Origin: JACMMS01 sp043772865
Lineage (GTDB): Bacteria; Pseudomonadota; Gammaproteobacteria; Burkholderiales; Methylophilaceae
Length of the DNA stretch: 25,971 nt
Assembly: GCA_043772865.1 (NCBI GenBank)
Contig: JAYVFU010000242.1
Coordinates: 1-25,971 of the forward strand
Direction: 5' to 3'
Numbering within the stretch: the stretch's first letter is position 1; every line of letters starts with the position of its first letter. The notes under the pieces are model-generated. The model had not been told where the DNA came from, searched no databases, and saw nothing but the letters and a program-made list of their open reading frames with translations. Made by a program: the position numbers and the translations under genes. Shown piece after piece: positions 8,478 to 16,597 of the stretch.

Positions 8478-8795
8478 ATGGCGACAACAACTAAAGCGAT
8501 AACACTAGCTGTAAGCAGCGCATTTGCATTCTCAATCGCAGCAACTACCGTTAATGCAGCTGCAAATCCATTTACTGCAAAATCACTATCTTCTGGCTAT
8601 ATGGTGGCAGAAGCTGATACAAAAATGAAAGATGGTAAATGCAGTGCCAATAAAAAGAAATCTGAAGCAGCCGCCGCTGCCGCAACTTCAGAAAAACCAG
8701 CTGAAGCCATGCCTATGGAAAAATCCGCTGAAGGTAGCTGCAAAGCTGGCATGAAAATGCAAGATGGTTCATGTCATGCAGACAAAGCTAAATAA
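8478..8795 (+). CDS. bufA: Bufferin/Hvf-type RiPP precursor
   Basis: This 105-residue exported precursor has a signal peptide at about residues 1-27, ending at an AxA-like VNA site, then a low-complexity Ala/Lys/Glu-rich mature region. The only three cysteines sit in related contexts: KDGKC55, AEGSC88 and QDGSC99. They form a repeated (D/E)G(K/S)C motif like the EGKC motif of the HvfA/bufferin families. The DUF692 and DUF2063 genes follow immediately, and in known systems that enzyme pair converts such cysteines into oxazolone/thioamide or thiooxazole groups that bind copper. AAGGA precedes the ATG at good spacing. The chemistry and the metal are inferred from the operon and not from this sequence alone. 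Confidence 0.85.
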   Translation: MATTTKAITLAVSSAFAFSIAATTVNAAANPFTAKSLSSGYMVAEADTKMKDGKCSANKKKSEAAAAAATSEKPAEAMPMEKSAEGSCKAGMKMQDGSCHADKAK

Positions 8796-9690
8796 TATTA
8801 CTGGTTCTGGATTGGGGTTAAAGCGTGAGCTGATACCCCAAATTCAAAAGTTATATGGTCAGGAGTTAATAAAAAATATTAACTTTGTAGAAATCGCCCC
8901 AGAAAACTGGATAGGTGCAGGTGGTAAAACTGCACAAGATTTAGCTTGGTTTGTAGAACGCTACCCAATTGTTTGCCATGGATTATGTCTATCACTTGGC
9001 GGCCCAGATCCGCTCAACGAGACTTTTTTACTGCAAGTAAAATCATTTCTCAAACAACACAACATTTCACTTTATACCGAGCATTTAAGTTACTGCACAG
9101 ATTTTTATAATGGTCAGCGTGGTTACTTATACGATTTATTGCCCATTCCATTTACGGATGAAGCCGTACATTACGTTGCCAAACGTATCAAACAAACGCA
9201 AGATATTTTAGAACAACGTATTGCGATTGAAAATACTTCATTTTATGTGGCGGCGCCAATTTCCACTATGAGTGAACTCACTTTTTTAAATGCAGTGTTA
9301 AACGAAGCTGACTGTAATTTACATTTAGACATCAACAATATTTATGTAAATAGCGTTAATTTTGGCTTCGATGCTCACGCATTTTTGCGAGGGTTACCAA
9401 AACAACGCATTGTTTACAGCCATATCGCAGGGCATTTACAAGAAACCCCTCAGTTATTAGTGGATACGCATGGCGAAAATGTCACTAATCCAGTTTGGGC
9501 ATTACTCGTTGAAGCCTATCAGCTATTTGGCAAATTTCCCACCCTGTTAGAGCGGGATATGAATATTCCACCCCTAGAAATACTGATGAGTGAAGTTAAT
9601 AAAATCGCTGAGTTGCAAGCTGTTTATAGCAGCGGGTTGGTTGATGACACCTTGTTAGCTGATGCTAAACGCTATCAACAAAAGTCATGA
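8764..9690 (+). CDS. bufB: DUF692 family MNIO enzyme (BufB/HvfB type)
   Basis: Multinuclear non-haem iron oxidases (DUF692) modify cysteine or other residues of RiPP precursors. Most family metal-site and active-site motifs are visible in a TIM-barrel layout: EIAPENW with E43, HGLCLSL with H72, TEHLSY with E106 and H107, IENTSFY with E156, LHLDINN with D189, SHIAGH with H220 and H224, VDTHGE with D235 and H237, and LLERD with E263. At 308 residues it has the family size. The ATG at 8764 lies 32 bases inside the bufA coding end. A second in-frame ATG at 8776 also overlaps bufA, so translation is coupled whichever is used. No strong ribosome-binding site is seen at either. The substrate is presumed to be the bufA product. 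Confidence 0.92.
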   Translation: MVHVMQTKLNNITGSGLGLKRELIPQIQKLYGQELIKNINFVEIAPENWIGAGGKTAQDLAWFVERYPIVCHGLCLSLGGPDPLNETFLLQVKSFLKQHNISLYTEHLSYCTDFYNGQRGYLYDLLPIPFTDEAVHYVAKRIKQTQDILEQRIAIENTSFYVAAPISTMSELTFLNAVLNEADCNLHLDINNIYVNSVNFGFDAHAFLRGLPKQRIVYSHIAGHLQETPQLLVDTHGENVTNPVWALLVEAYQLFGKFPTLLERDMNIPPLEILMSEVNKIAELQAVYSSGLVDDTLLADAKRYQQKS

Positions 9691-10499
9691 TGGCTCGCAA
9701 TAATAATCATGATGTCGTTGTAGAGTTATTGGACTTTCAACGCTATCAACTCGCTTTTACACAGCACATACGCCAGCCTAAATCCGTGCCAAAACCAGCT
9801 AAGGTCTCAGCAAAAGGCATGGCTATTTACAGGGAGATTGTATTTAACAATATCGTCAGTTCGGTATCTGCTTGCTTTCCCGTGGCGCAACTGGTGATGG
9901 GTAAACGGACTTGGTTAAAACTAATACGCGATTTTTTTATGCACCATCCAGCACAAACACCGATTTTTAGAGAAATTCCACAAGAGTTTTTGAAGTTTTT
10001 AGAAAGTGACCATGCTGGTGTTAGCTTGGCACTTAAAAATCTGCCGCATTTTTTAAGCCAGCTCGCGCATTATGAATGGATAGAGTTAGGCTTAAGTAGC
10101 TTTATTAGCACCTTTGTATCCAACGAGATAACTGAAACCAAACCTATCAACTTAGAGGGTGATTTACTCAGCCATAAACCTGTATTGACAGAAGCACTCG
10201 CACTATTACAATACGATTATCCCGTACATAAAATATCTAAAAAATTCAAACCAACACAGCAAGACACCACGTTTTTATTAGTGTTTAGGGATATTAACGA
10301 TAAAGTACAGTTTGTTGAGTTAAACGCTTTGACGTTTAGATTATTGCAATTACTTGAGGGCAGCAAACTTACTGGTAAACAGGCGCTAGCACAACTTAGT
10401 GATGAAATTAAGCATCCAGATTTGGATGCTTTAATTATGTTTGGAGAAGATATTTTATTGGGATTAAAAAGGCGAGGCGGGATTGTTGGTGTAATTTAG
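9687..10499 (+). CDS. bufC: DUF2063 family RiPP partner protein (BufC/HvfC type)
   Basis: BufC/HvfC proteins accompany DUF692 enzymes and are thought to recognise and present the precursor. Residues about 12-100 form the DUF2063 region, with LLDFQRYQLAFTQHIR, a central YREIVFNNIVSSVSACFP and FFMHHPAQTPIFREIPQEF. The C-terminal part, roughly 200-270, includes ELNALTFRLLQLLEGS, which resembles the winged-helix leader-recognition fold of such partners; this is tentative. The start overlaps the bufB stop in ATGATG, so two adjacent ATGs (9687 and 9690) are possible. It is the last gene of the operon and is followed by the palindromic repeat at 10624. Confidence 0.88.
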   Translation: MMARNNNHDVVVELLDFQRYQLAFTQHIRQPKSVPKPAKVSAKGMAIYREIVFNNIVSSVSACFPVAQLVMGKRTWLKLIRDFFMHHPAQTPIFREIPQEFLKFLESDHAGVSLALKNLPHFLSQLAHYEWIELGLSSFISTFVSNEITETKPINLEGDLLSHKPVLTEALALLQYDYPVHKISKKFKPTQQDTTFLLVFRDINDKVQFVELNALTFRLLQLLEGSKLTGKQALAQLSDEIKHPDLDALIMFGEDILLGLKRRGGIVGVI

Positions 10500-10623
10500 T
10501 AATCAAATCTGCTTCAGCTCAAAGCAAATGTTAGCCACTAAAGTCATTTAAATCAGCCTGACGCATGACGTATTACAGACTTTTGCACCAAGCAGTAATC
10601 TTTACATTACCTACATACCTCAC

Positions 10624-10708
10624 CAATTTCGTCATTCCCGCGTAGGCGGGAATCCAGTTAGGTGTCTAGCTAGCCTAGATTCCCGCCTGCGCGGGAATGA
10701 CGAAATTG
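10624..10708. repeat. Nested REP-like palindrome
   Basis: Two 31-base arms, 10624-10654 and 10678-10708, are inverted copies with one mismatch, separated by a 23-base loop that itself contains CTAGCTAG. Each arm is also its own hairpin: ATTCCCGC-GTAG-GCGGGAAT and ATTCCCGC-CTGC-GCGGGAAT. This double structure is like bipartite REP/BIME elements. It lies between converging genes (bufC and the minus-strand oxidoreductase), where it could end transcription from both sides or protect mRNA ends. A degenerate relative is at 2493-2576. There is no adjacent transposase. Confidence 0.85.
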
Positions 10709-10738
10709 TAGATATTAAAGAATTAGGTTAAGTATTAA

Positions 10739-13700
10739 TTACAACAAAACCTTTTCTATCCCGCCGTTATTCGCTTTATGTACATAATCCTGCATCCAGT
10801 TTTCGCCAAGAATATGTTTTGCCATCTCTACCACAATATAATCAGCTTCAATGCCAGTATCTTCACCATAGCGCGCTAAGCCTTGCAAGCAACTTGGGCA
10901 ACTTGTGAGTATTTTCACTTGTTGCTCGGGTGCACCTACAGTAAGCCCCATTTTGTTCATGCCTTTTTCCAGTTCTTCTTGCTTGCGCATTTTAACTTGT
11001 GTAGCAATATCGGGACGAGCAACTGCAAACGTACCAGACTCACCACAACAGCGGTCATTAAGCGTAACTTCTTGGCCCATTAACTTATTAGTGACCTCCA
11101 TCGGTTTGTAAGTCTTCATGGGGCTGTGGCAAGGGTCGTGATACATATAACGCGTACCTGTTACTGCTTGCAAGCGCATGTCTTTCTCCATCAAATACTC
11201 ATGGATATCTAGCAACCTGCAACCTGGGAATATCTTTTCAAACTCGTATTTCTGCAGCTGGTCCATACACGTTCCGCAAGACACAATCACAGTTTTGATA
11301 TCAAGATAATTTAAAGTATTGGCAATACGATGAAACTGCACGCGATTTTCTGCGGTAATTTGGCTGCCTTTATCGTGATTTCCAGCAGAAGTTTGCGGGT
11401 AACCACAACACAAATAACCGGGTGGTAATACGGTAATGGCACCCACTTCATACAACATGGCTTGCGTGGCTAACCCTACGTTTGAGAATAAACGCTCTGA
11501 ACCGCAACCAGGGAAATAAAACACGGCATCAGAATCTTCCGTCACTTTTGCAGGGTTACGAATGACAGGCACCATGGTGTCATCCTCAATACCTAAAAGT
11601 GCGCGTGAGGTTTTTGTCGGCATTTTTTTAGGCATCGGTCTATTAATAAAATGAATGACCTGCGCCTTAATTTCAGGTTTACCCACAGTAGCTGGTGGTC
11701 TCACTTTATCTTTTAATAAATGAAACTTCTTAGCCAAGCCATGCGCAAAACTTTGCGCTCTATAGCCAATCGTGACCATAAATGTGCGCATTAATTTAAT
11801 AGTGGCCGGGTCTTTAGCATTTAAAAATGCCATGCCAAGTGCAGTGCCAGGATTGAATTGTTTTTTACCTTGCTCACGTAAAAAGTTACGCATGGCAATA
11901 GAAACATCACCAAAATCAATATCGACAGGGCATGGGTTTAAGCATTTATGGCATACCGTACAATGATCAGCCACATCGTTAAACTCATCAAAATGCTTAA
12001 TTGAAATACCACGGCGCGTTTGTTCTTCGTACAAAAACGCTTCTATGAGTAATGACGTAGCTAAAATTTTATTGCGCGGGCTGTATAGTAAGTTTGCGCG
12101 CGGTACATGCGTGGTGCACACGGGCTTACACTTACCGCAACGCAAGCAATCTGAAATACTATCGGCAATTTCACCAATGGCAGATTGCTCCATAATAATA
12201 GATTCTTGCTCAAGCAAGCCAAAACTAGGTGTATAGGCGTTCTCAAGCCCAGAACCCATCATGAGCTTACCTTTGTTAAAGTGCCCTTCAGGGTCTACTT
12301 TATTTTTATAAGCAGCAAAAGTGTCGATGGTTTTTTGGTCTAAAAACTCCATTTTGGTGATGCCAATACCATGCTCACCAGAAATCACGCCATTTAAACC
12401 TTTGGCTAAATCCATTACACGCACAACCGCCTCATTAGCGGCTTTCATCATCTCGTAATCATCAGAATTGACGGGGATGTTGGTGTGCACATTGCCATCA
12501 CCGGCGTGCATATGCAGCGCAATAAATACACGCCCTTTCAGCACGGTTTTGTGAATGGCATCCAGTTCATTTAAGATCTTTTGATATTCACGGCCTGCAA
12601 AGACATCAGCCAATGGACGCTTTAATTCACGCTTCCAAGATACGCGTAAATCGTACGATTGCAATGCACGGAATATATTATCGTATTGGCTAAAAGCTTT
12701 GCCAGCATCACCTAAAATAGTTAAAGGTGAGTCTAAGTGATTTAAAATTAGGCTCCAGCGGTTACGCAAATCACTTAATAATTGCAAGGCTATTAGCTGT
12801 TTAGATTTTACAGCTTGCGCATCTGAGTTACCGTCTTCATCCACTTGTAGTGGCAAATCACCTTCTAAAAAGGTTTCTAACGCGCTAATTAATTTGAGCT
12901 TATTGTGTATTGAAAGTTCAATATTAATGCGCTCAATTCCATCTGAATAATCGCCTAGGCGTGGTAATGGAATCACCACATCCTCATTAATTTTAAAGGC
13001 ATTAGTGTGTTTGGCGATGGCCGCTGTACGCGCACGATCTAACCAAAACTTTTTACGGGCTTCGGCAGAAACCGCGACAAAACCTTCGCCATCGCGCTGA
13101 TTACATAAGCGCACTATGGTGGATGCTGCTTCCCCTACTGCGTTTTCGTCATCACTAGCAATATCAGCAATTAACACCATTTTAGGGCGTTGCTGACGCG
13201 CGGCTTTAGTCGCATAGCCTACCGCTTTAATGTAGCGCTCATCCATATGCTCTAAGCCTGCAAGCAATACCGCCTCTGTGCCATCAAGGTAATCTTTGAC
13301 TTCAACTATCGCCGGCACGGCGTTAGCCACATTACCAAAAAACTCCATACACACCGTGCGCACATGTTTTGGCATGCGATGCAAAATAAAAGTAGCGCTA
13401 GTAATTAAACCATCGCAACCTTCTTTTTGAATACCAGGCAAGCCGCTTAAAAATTTATCGGTGACATCTTTTCCCAGCCCCACTTTTCTAAAGCTAGGGC
13501 CTGGAATTTCTAAAATTTCTGGCGCTGATTGCAAAGTTTTGCCATCAATATCGTAACGACTCACTTTAAAACGTGCCATGGGAATGTCATGAATTTTGCC
13601 CAGATTGTGGTCTAGCCGCTCCACTTCTAACCAAGTGGCATCTGGCGTCACCATGCGCCATGAGGCGAGATTATCCAACGCCGTACCCCACAGCACGGCT

Positions 13701-14593
13701 TTTTTACCACCTGCGTTCATCGCCACGTTGCCGCCTATGCAACTCGCATCGGCTGAAGTTGGATCGCAAGCGAACTCTAAACCTGCATCAGTTGCGGCTT
13801 CCATTGCACGACGTGTCACCACGCCAGCGCCACACTCAATGGTGGCCACTTGGCGTGCAACACCTGGCAAGGTGCGCATTTGTACACCAGTATGTTGATC
13901 TAATTTCTCGGTATTAATCACCGCAGACATTTTTGTGAGCGGGATTGCGCCACCTGTATAGCCAGTGCCACCGCCACGTGGAATGATAGTAAGCCCTAAC
14001 TCTATACAAGCGCGTACCAGTGAGGCAATTTCGCGCTCAGTATCTGGGTTAATCACCACAAATGGATATTCAACACGCCAATCGGTAGCATCAGTTACGT
14101 GAGAAACACGCGCTAAACCATCAAACTGGATATTATCTTTACGAGTTAATTTGCTGAGCTTTGCCAGCGTTTTTTTACGTAAATCGTAGATATGACGAAA
14201 CTCTTCTGCAAAAGCTTCAATGGCTTTTTTAGCCGCAGCCACTAACGCCAAGACTTTTTCATTACCGCTGCTACGCTCATCAATCGCGGCTATACGGTGA
14301 TGCAGCGCATCTACCAAAGCTTTACGTCGCTTGGGATTGTCTAGTAAATCATCCTGCAAATACGGGTTACGTGACACCACCCATAAATCACCCAACACTT
14401 CGAACAGCATGCGTGCAGAACGACCTGTTTTACGTTCGCCGCGCAGCTCATTCAGTGCTTGCCACATTTCTTCACCTAGAAACCGAATGACGATTTCACG
14501 GTCAGAAAATGACGTATAGTTGTAAGGAATTTCACGCAAGCGCGTGGCAGGTGCTTGCTGTTTTAAAAGCTCAATTTTAAGGGGTGCGTTCAT
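10739..14593 (-). CDS. DUF3683/FAD-linked oxidase/Fe-S fusion oxidoreductase
   Basis: This is a 1284-residue fusion of DUF3683, a D-lactate/glycolate-dehydrogenase-like FAD oxidase and a glycolate-oxidase-like iron-sulfur subunit. The N-terminus (RLREIPYNYTSFSDREIVIR) is typical DUF3683. The FAD-binding PCMH loop GGGTGYTGG is at about 207-215. The oxidase C-terminal part holds HMHAGDGNVHTN and SGEHGIG. Two 4Fe-4S motifs are at C816-x2-C-x2-C-x3-C826 and C878-x2-C-x2-C-x3-C888. The C-terminal third carries CCG-type cysteine motifs (FPGCGSE, GYLCCGYP, SCGTCMDQ, DPCHSP, CCGESG, SCPSCLQG). It probably oxidises a 2-hydroxyacid and passes electrons to the respiratory chain; the substrate is unknown. 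The frame is also open from 14653, but the ATG at 14593 gives the family-like MNAPL start. No clear ribosome-binding site is seen at either. Confidence 0.9.
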   Translation of the reverse strand: MNAPLKIELLKQQAPATRLREIPYNYTSFSDREIVIRFLGEEMWQALNELRGERKTGRSARMLFEVLGDLWVVSRNPYLQDDLLDNPKRRKALVDALHHRIAAIDERSSGNEKVLALVAAAKKAIEAFAEEFRHIYDLRKKTLAKLSKLTRKDNIQFDGLARVSHVTDATDWRVEYPFVVINPDTEREIASLVRACIELGLTIIPRGGGTGYTGGAIPLTKMSAVINTEKLDQHTGVQMRTLPGVARQVATIECGAGVVTRRAMEAATDAGLEFACDPTSADASCIGGNVAMNAGGKKAVLWGTALDNLASWRMVTPDATWLEVERLDHNLGKIHDIPMARFKVSRYDIDGKTLQSAPEILEIPGPSFRKVGLGKDVTDKFLSGLPGIQKEGCDGLITSATFILHRMPKHVRTVCMEFFGNVANAVPAIVEVKDYLDGTEAVLLAGLEHMDERYIKAVGYATKAARQQRPKMVLIADIASDDENAVGEAASTIVRLCNQRDGEGFVAVSAEARKKFWLDRARTAAIAKHTNAFKINEDVVIPLPRLGDYSDGIERINIELSIHNKLKLISALETFLEGDLPLQVDEDGNSDAQAVKSKQLIALQLLSDLRNRWSLILNHLDSPLTILGDAGKAFSQYDNIFRALQSYDLRVSWKRELKRPLADVFAGREYQKILNELDAIHKTVLKGRVFIALHMHAGDGNVHTNIPVNSDDYEMMKAANEAVVRVMDLAKGLNGVISGEHGIGITKMEFLDQKTIDTFAAYKNKVDPEGHFNKGKLMMGSGLENAYTPSFGLLEQESIIMEQSAIGEIADSISDCLRCGKCKPVCTTHVPRANLLYSPRNKILATSLLIEAFLYEEQTRRGISIKHFDEFNDVADHCTVCHKCLNPCPVDIDFGDVSIAMRNFLREQGKKQFNPGTALGMAFLNAKDPATIKLMRTFMVTIGYRAQSFAHGLAKKFHLLKDKVRPPATVGKPEIKAQVIHFINRPMPKKMPTKTSRALLGIEDDTMVPVIRNPAKVTEDSDAVFYFPGCGSERLFSNVGLATQAMLYEVGAITVLPPGYLCCGYPQTSAGNHDKGSQITAENRVQFHRIANTLNYLDIKTVIVSCGTCMDQLQKYEFEKIFPGCRLLDIHEYLMEKDMRLQAVTGTRYMYHDPCHSPMKTYKPMEVTNKLMGQEVTLNDRCCGESGTFAVARPDIATQVKMRKQEELEKGMNKMGLTVGAPEQQVKILTSCPSCLQGLARYGEDTGIEADYIVVEMAKHILGENWMQDYVHKANNGGIEKVLL

Positions 14594-14811
14594 TGAATTT
14601 GTGTGTTTAAGTTCACTAATAAACAATAGATGATTATAACATGCACTAGACAAGCAAATAACGATAAGCGTTCTATGGTTATTATATGAAACTTCGTTAA
14701 TCGCACCAAATTACAAGCAATGCTATTGATTTAGTTGATAATCTTATAAAATACTGGTTAACAGTTTTAGGTAAATTGACACATAATTTTAGGCTCAGTG
14801 GAACAAGTAGA

Positions 14812-15321
14812 ATGAATGGTTTAACTTTTAAAAAATTAGTAATACCGTTGTTTATTGTGCTTTTGCTGGCAATTTTGGCTTTCTCACTATCACAAAAAGA
14901 ACAAGCGCCCAATGTCATTTTTACCACTTTAGAGGGTAAAAAAATCAGGATGGCATCACTCAAAGGCAAATTAGTATTAGTTAATTTTTGGGCAACAGAC
15001 TGCCCAGGTTGTATTAAAGAAATGCCCGAATTGGTGAGTACTTATAAACAATATAAAGATAAAGGTTTTGAACTGATTGCAGTTACTATGCCTTACGACC
15101 CACCAGCGCAAGTACTAAACTATGCAAAAATGAAAGGCTTACCTTTCCCTGTGATGCAGGACGGCTTTGGTGAAATGCAAGAAAAATTTGGCAAAGTAAC
15201 GTTGGTGCCCACCACTTTTATTTATGACAAAAAAGGTAATTTATTACGGCATAATATTGGTGAGCTAAATTTCGTGCAGTTACATCAACAAATGGATGCT
15301 GAACTCGCTAAAACCCATTAG
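14812..15321 (+). CDS. TlpA/ResA-like membrane-anchored thioredoxin-fold protein
   Basis: This 169-residue protein is a membrane-tethered periplasmic thiol-disulfide protein. One N-terminal hydrophobic anchor spans about residues 8-26, then an AhpC/TSA-Redoxin thioredoxin fold. The active site is WATDCPGC with C64 and C67. The cis-proline loop is LVPTTFIYDKKG. Proteins of this group reduce apo-cytochrome c or other periplasmic thiols. The frame is open upstream to a TTG at 14776, but the ATG at 14812 puts the anchor at the N-terminus and has a GGA about eight bases ahead. It heads a compact operon with hemJ nine bases downstream, which fits a role near haem and cytochrome maturation. Confidence 0.88.
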   Translation: MNGLTFKKLVIPLFIVLLLAILAFSLSQKEQAPNVIFTTLEGKKIRMASLKGKLVLVNFWATDCPGCIKEMPELVSTYKQYKDKGFELIAVTMPYDPPAQVLNYAKMKGLPFPVMQDGFGEMQEKFGKVTLVPTTFIYDKKGNLLRHNIGELNFVQLHQQMDAELAKTH

Positions 15322-15330
15322 GAAAACCCA

Positions 15331-15744
15331 ATGCTCTGGATTAAATCGCTACACATTATCTTTATGGTCACATGGTTTGCTGGCTTGTTTTATCTGCCAA
15401 GACTATATGTTTATCACGCCATGTCAGAAGATGGTGTTAGCCAAGAGCGCTTTAAAATTATGGAGCGTAAACTGTTTTACGGCATTATGACGCCAGGTGC
15501 AATACTCACTATATTTTTTGGTGTGTGGCTACTACAAGGCTATGGCATGACTGGCGGTTGGTTACATGCAAAACTCAGCTTAGTGTTTTTGTTAGTGATT
15601 TATCATATTTACTGCGCAAAATTGCTAGTTGATTTTAAACATAACCGCAACAAACACAGCCATGTGTTTTATCGCTGGTTAAATGAAATGCCAGTGATTG
15701 CTTTAATTATTATTGTAATTTTAGTGGAAGTTAAACCTTTTTAA
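15331..15744 (+). CDS. hemJ: HemJ protoporphyrinogen IX oxidase
   Basis: HemJ (UPF0093) is a small membrane enzyme that oxidises protoporphyrinogen IX to protoporphyrin IX, the next-to-last step of haem synthesis. The 137-residue protein has four hydrophobic helices. It shows the family motifs WIKSLHIIFMVTWFAGLFYLP with H8 and RLYVYH with H29, plus GGWLHAKLSLVFLL in the third helix. An AGGA precedes the ATG at 15331. It sits between the TlpA-like gene and an uncharacterised membrane protein, in one transcription unit by spacing. Confidence 0.93.
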   Translation: MLWIKSLHIIFMVTWFAGLFYLPRLYVYHAMSEDGVSQERFKIMERKLFYGIMTPGAILTIFFGVWLLQGYGMTGGWLHAKLSLVFLLVIYHIYCAKLLVDFKHNRNKHSHVFYRWLNEMPVIALIIIVILVEVKPF

Positions 15745-15768
15745 ATAAGCACTTTCAGGCAAAACCTA

Positions 15769-16584
15769 ATGGATATTCTCAATTCAGACTGGCTGATTAA
15801 CATGCTCAAAAAATCGAGCAAATCGCCGCATGGGCGATTAATAAGCCTGTTTGATATATTAAATGATTGGCTAAACGCGCCAAATGTAGCGGAAAATCTG
15901 CTTAAAAATGTGTCTTTACACTATCAGCCTATCTCTAACGATTTAGAACATTACTTAACCCAACAAGCCGCGCTTGCAGGTGCGCAAGAACCCGCCATGT
16001 TGGCACATCAGTTATATTTTATGGTGCTATCCGCTATTCAAGAGTCTTTAGGATTAAGCACGTCTACAAACCTAGCCTTTACAGACTTTTCTATAAGTTT
16101 TAGCCACGCAAAAAACGTGGCGAAAGCACTCATCACTGCACAAACCAAGCAAGAGTTTTATTTCAAAAAGTCCTCTGCTTACGCCGTGGCTGCTAGTGTG
16201 ATTGGCATATGCGTTGTAGTAGGCGGGCTATGGTTTGCTAACGGACTTAATATCGATACTCAAGCAATCATCGCAGCCAATGCAAAAACTACAAAGCCCA
16301 ATTTATCCAATTTAACTCTGAGCAAACCGCAACCAGTTAGCCAATTAATTGCCAGCCCTGAACAAACTGCAGCGTTATTTGCTACATTAGAACAAATGCG
16401 AAAAGGCAATTGCCAGTTTCCTGAAGCCTTACAAATGCCAGATTCTTACAAAGCTATATATATAGAAAACATCATTGGCGGCAATGTTTCAAGCAAAGTC
16501 GCTGATCAAAAAATTATTATGCAAATCTTGCAAAAAGTACGTTGCAATTACACACCCATGCTCATGGAAAATTCTAGAAGCTAA
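15769..16584 (+). CDS. Membrane protein with TetR-C-like N-terminal region, unknown function
   Basis: I do not recognise a named family for this 271-residue protein. Residues about 19-127 resemble, in residue pattern, the C-terminal ligand-binding domain of the TetR regulator at 17794-18354: SPHGRLISLFDILNDWLNAP here against KPSEKLQKLFEFIEEWVTAP there, and HAKNVAKALI against YAKKAAKILI. No helix-turn-helix precedes it. A single transmembrane helix follows at about 137-157. The remaining 110 residues are presumably periplasmic, with an N-terminal Pro/Ser/Lys-rich linker and two cysteines (GNCQFP, RCNYTP) that could form a disulfide. It lies 24 bases after hemJ and 13 bases before the zinc-ribbon gene. 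The TetR-like relation is a visual judgement. Confidence 0.6.
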   Translation: MDILNSDWLINMLKKSSKSPHGRLISLFDILNDWLNAPNVAENLLKNVSLHYQPISNDLEHYLTQQAALAGAQEPAMLAHQLYFMVLSAIQESLGLSTSTNLAFTDFSISFSHAKNVAKALITAQTKQEFYFKKSSAYAVAASVIGICVVVGGLWFANGLNIDTQAIIAANAKTTKPNLSNLTLSKPQPVSQLIASPEQTAALFATLEQMRKGNCQFPEALQMPDSYKAIYIENIIGGNVSSKVADQKIIMQILQKVRCNYTPMLMENSRS

Positions 16585-16597
16585 TAAGGTATTTAGT

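Noticed and set aside
10500..10738. Possible mobile gene or transposase near the nested palindrome
   Set aside because: No open frame or target-site duplication is evident; only the palindrome is supported.
13573..13917. Plus-strand frames of 100-114 codons opposite the FAD oxidase
   Set aside because: Two overlapping shadow frames in the same place, neither with a known domain or a ribosome-binding site.
14594..14653. Twenty-codon N-terminal extension of the DUF3683 fusion protein
   Set aside because: Does not resemble family N-termini; MNAPLK at 14593 is the usual opening.
14654..14811. Possible divergent promoter between the fusion oxidoreductase and the TlpA-like gene
   Set aside because: Candidate TTGATT and TATAAA boxes are only 13 bases apart, so no reliable promoter could be called.
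16475..16597. Upstream extension of the zinc-ribbon protein
   Set aside because: Lies inside the preceding gene in another frame; the internal ATG at 16598 is properly spaced after the upstream stop.
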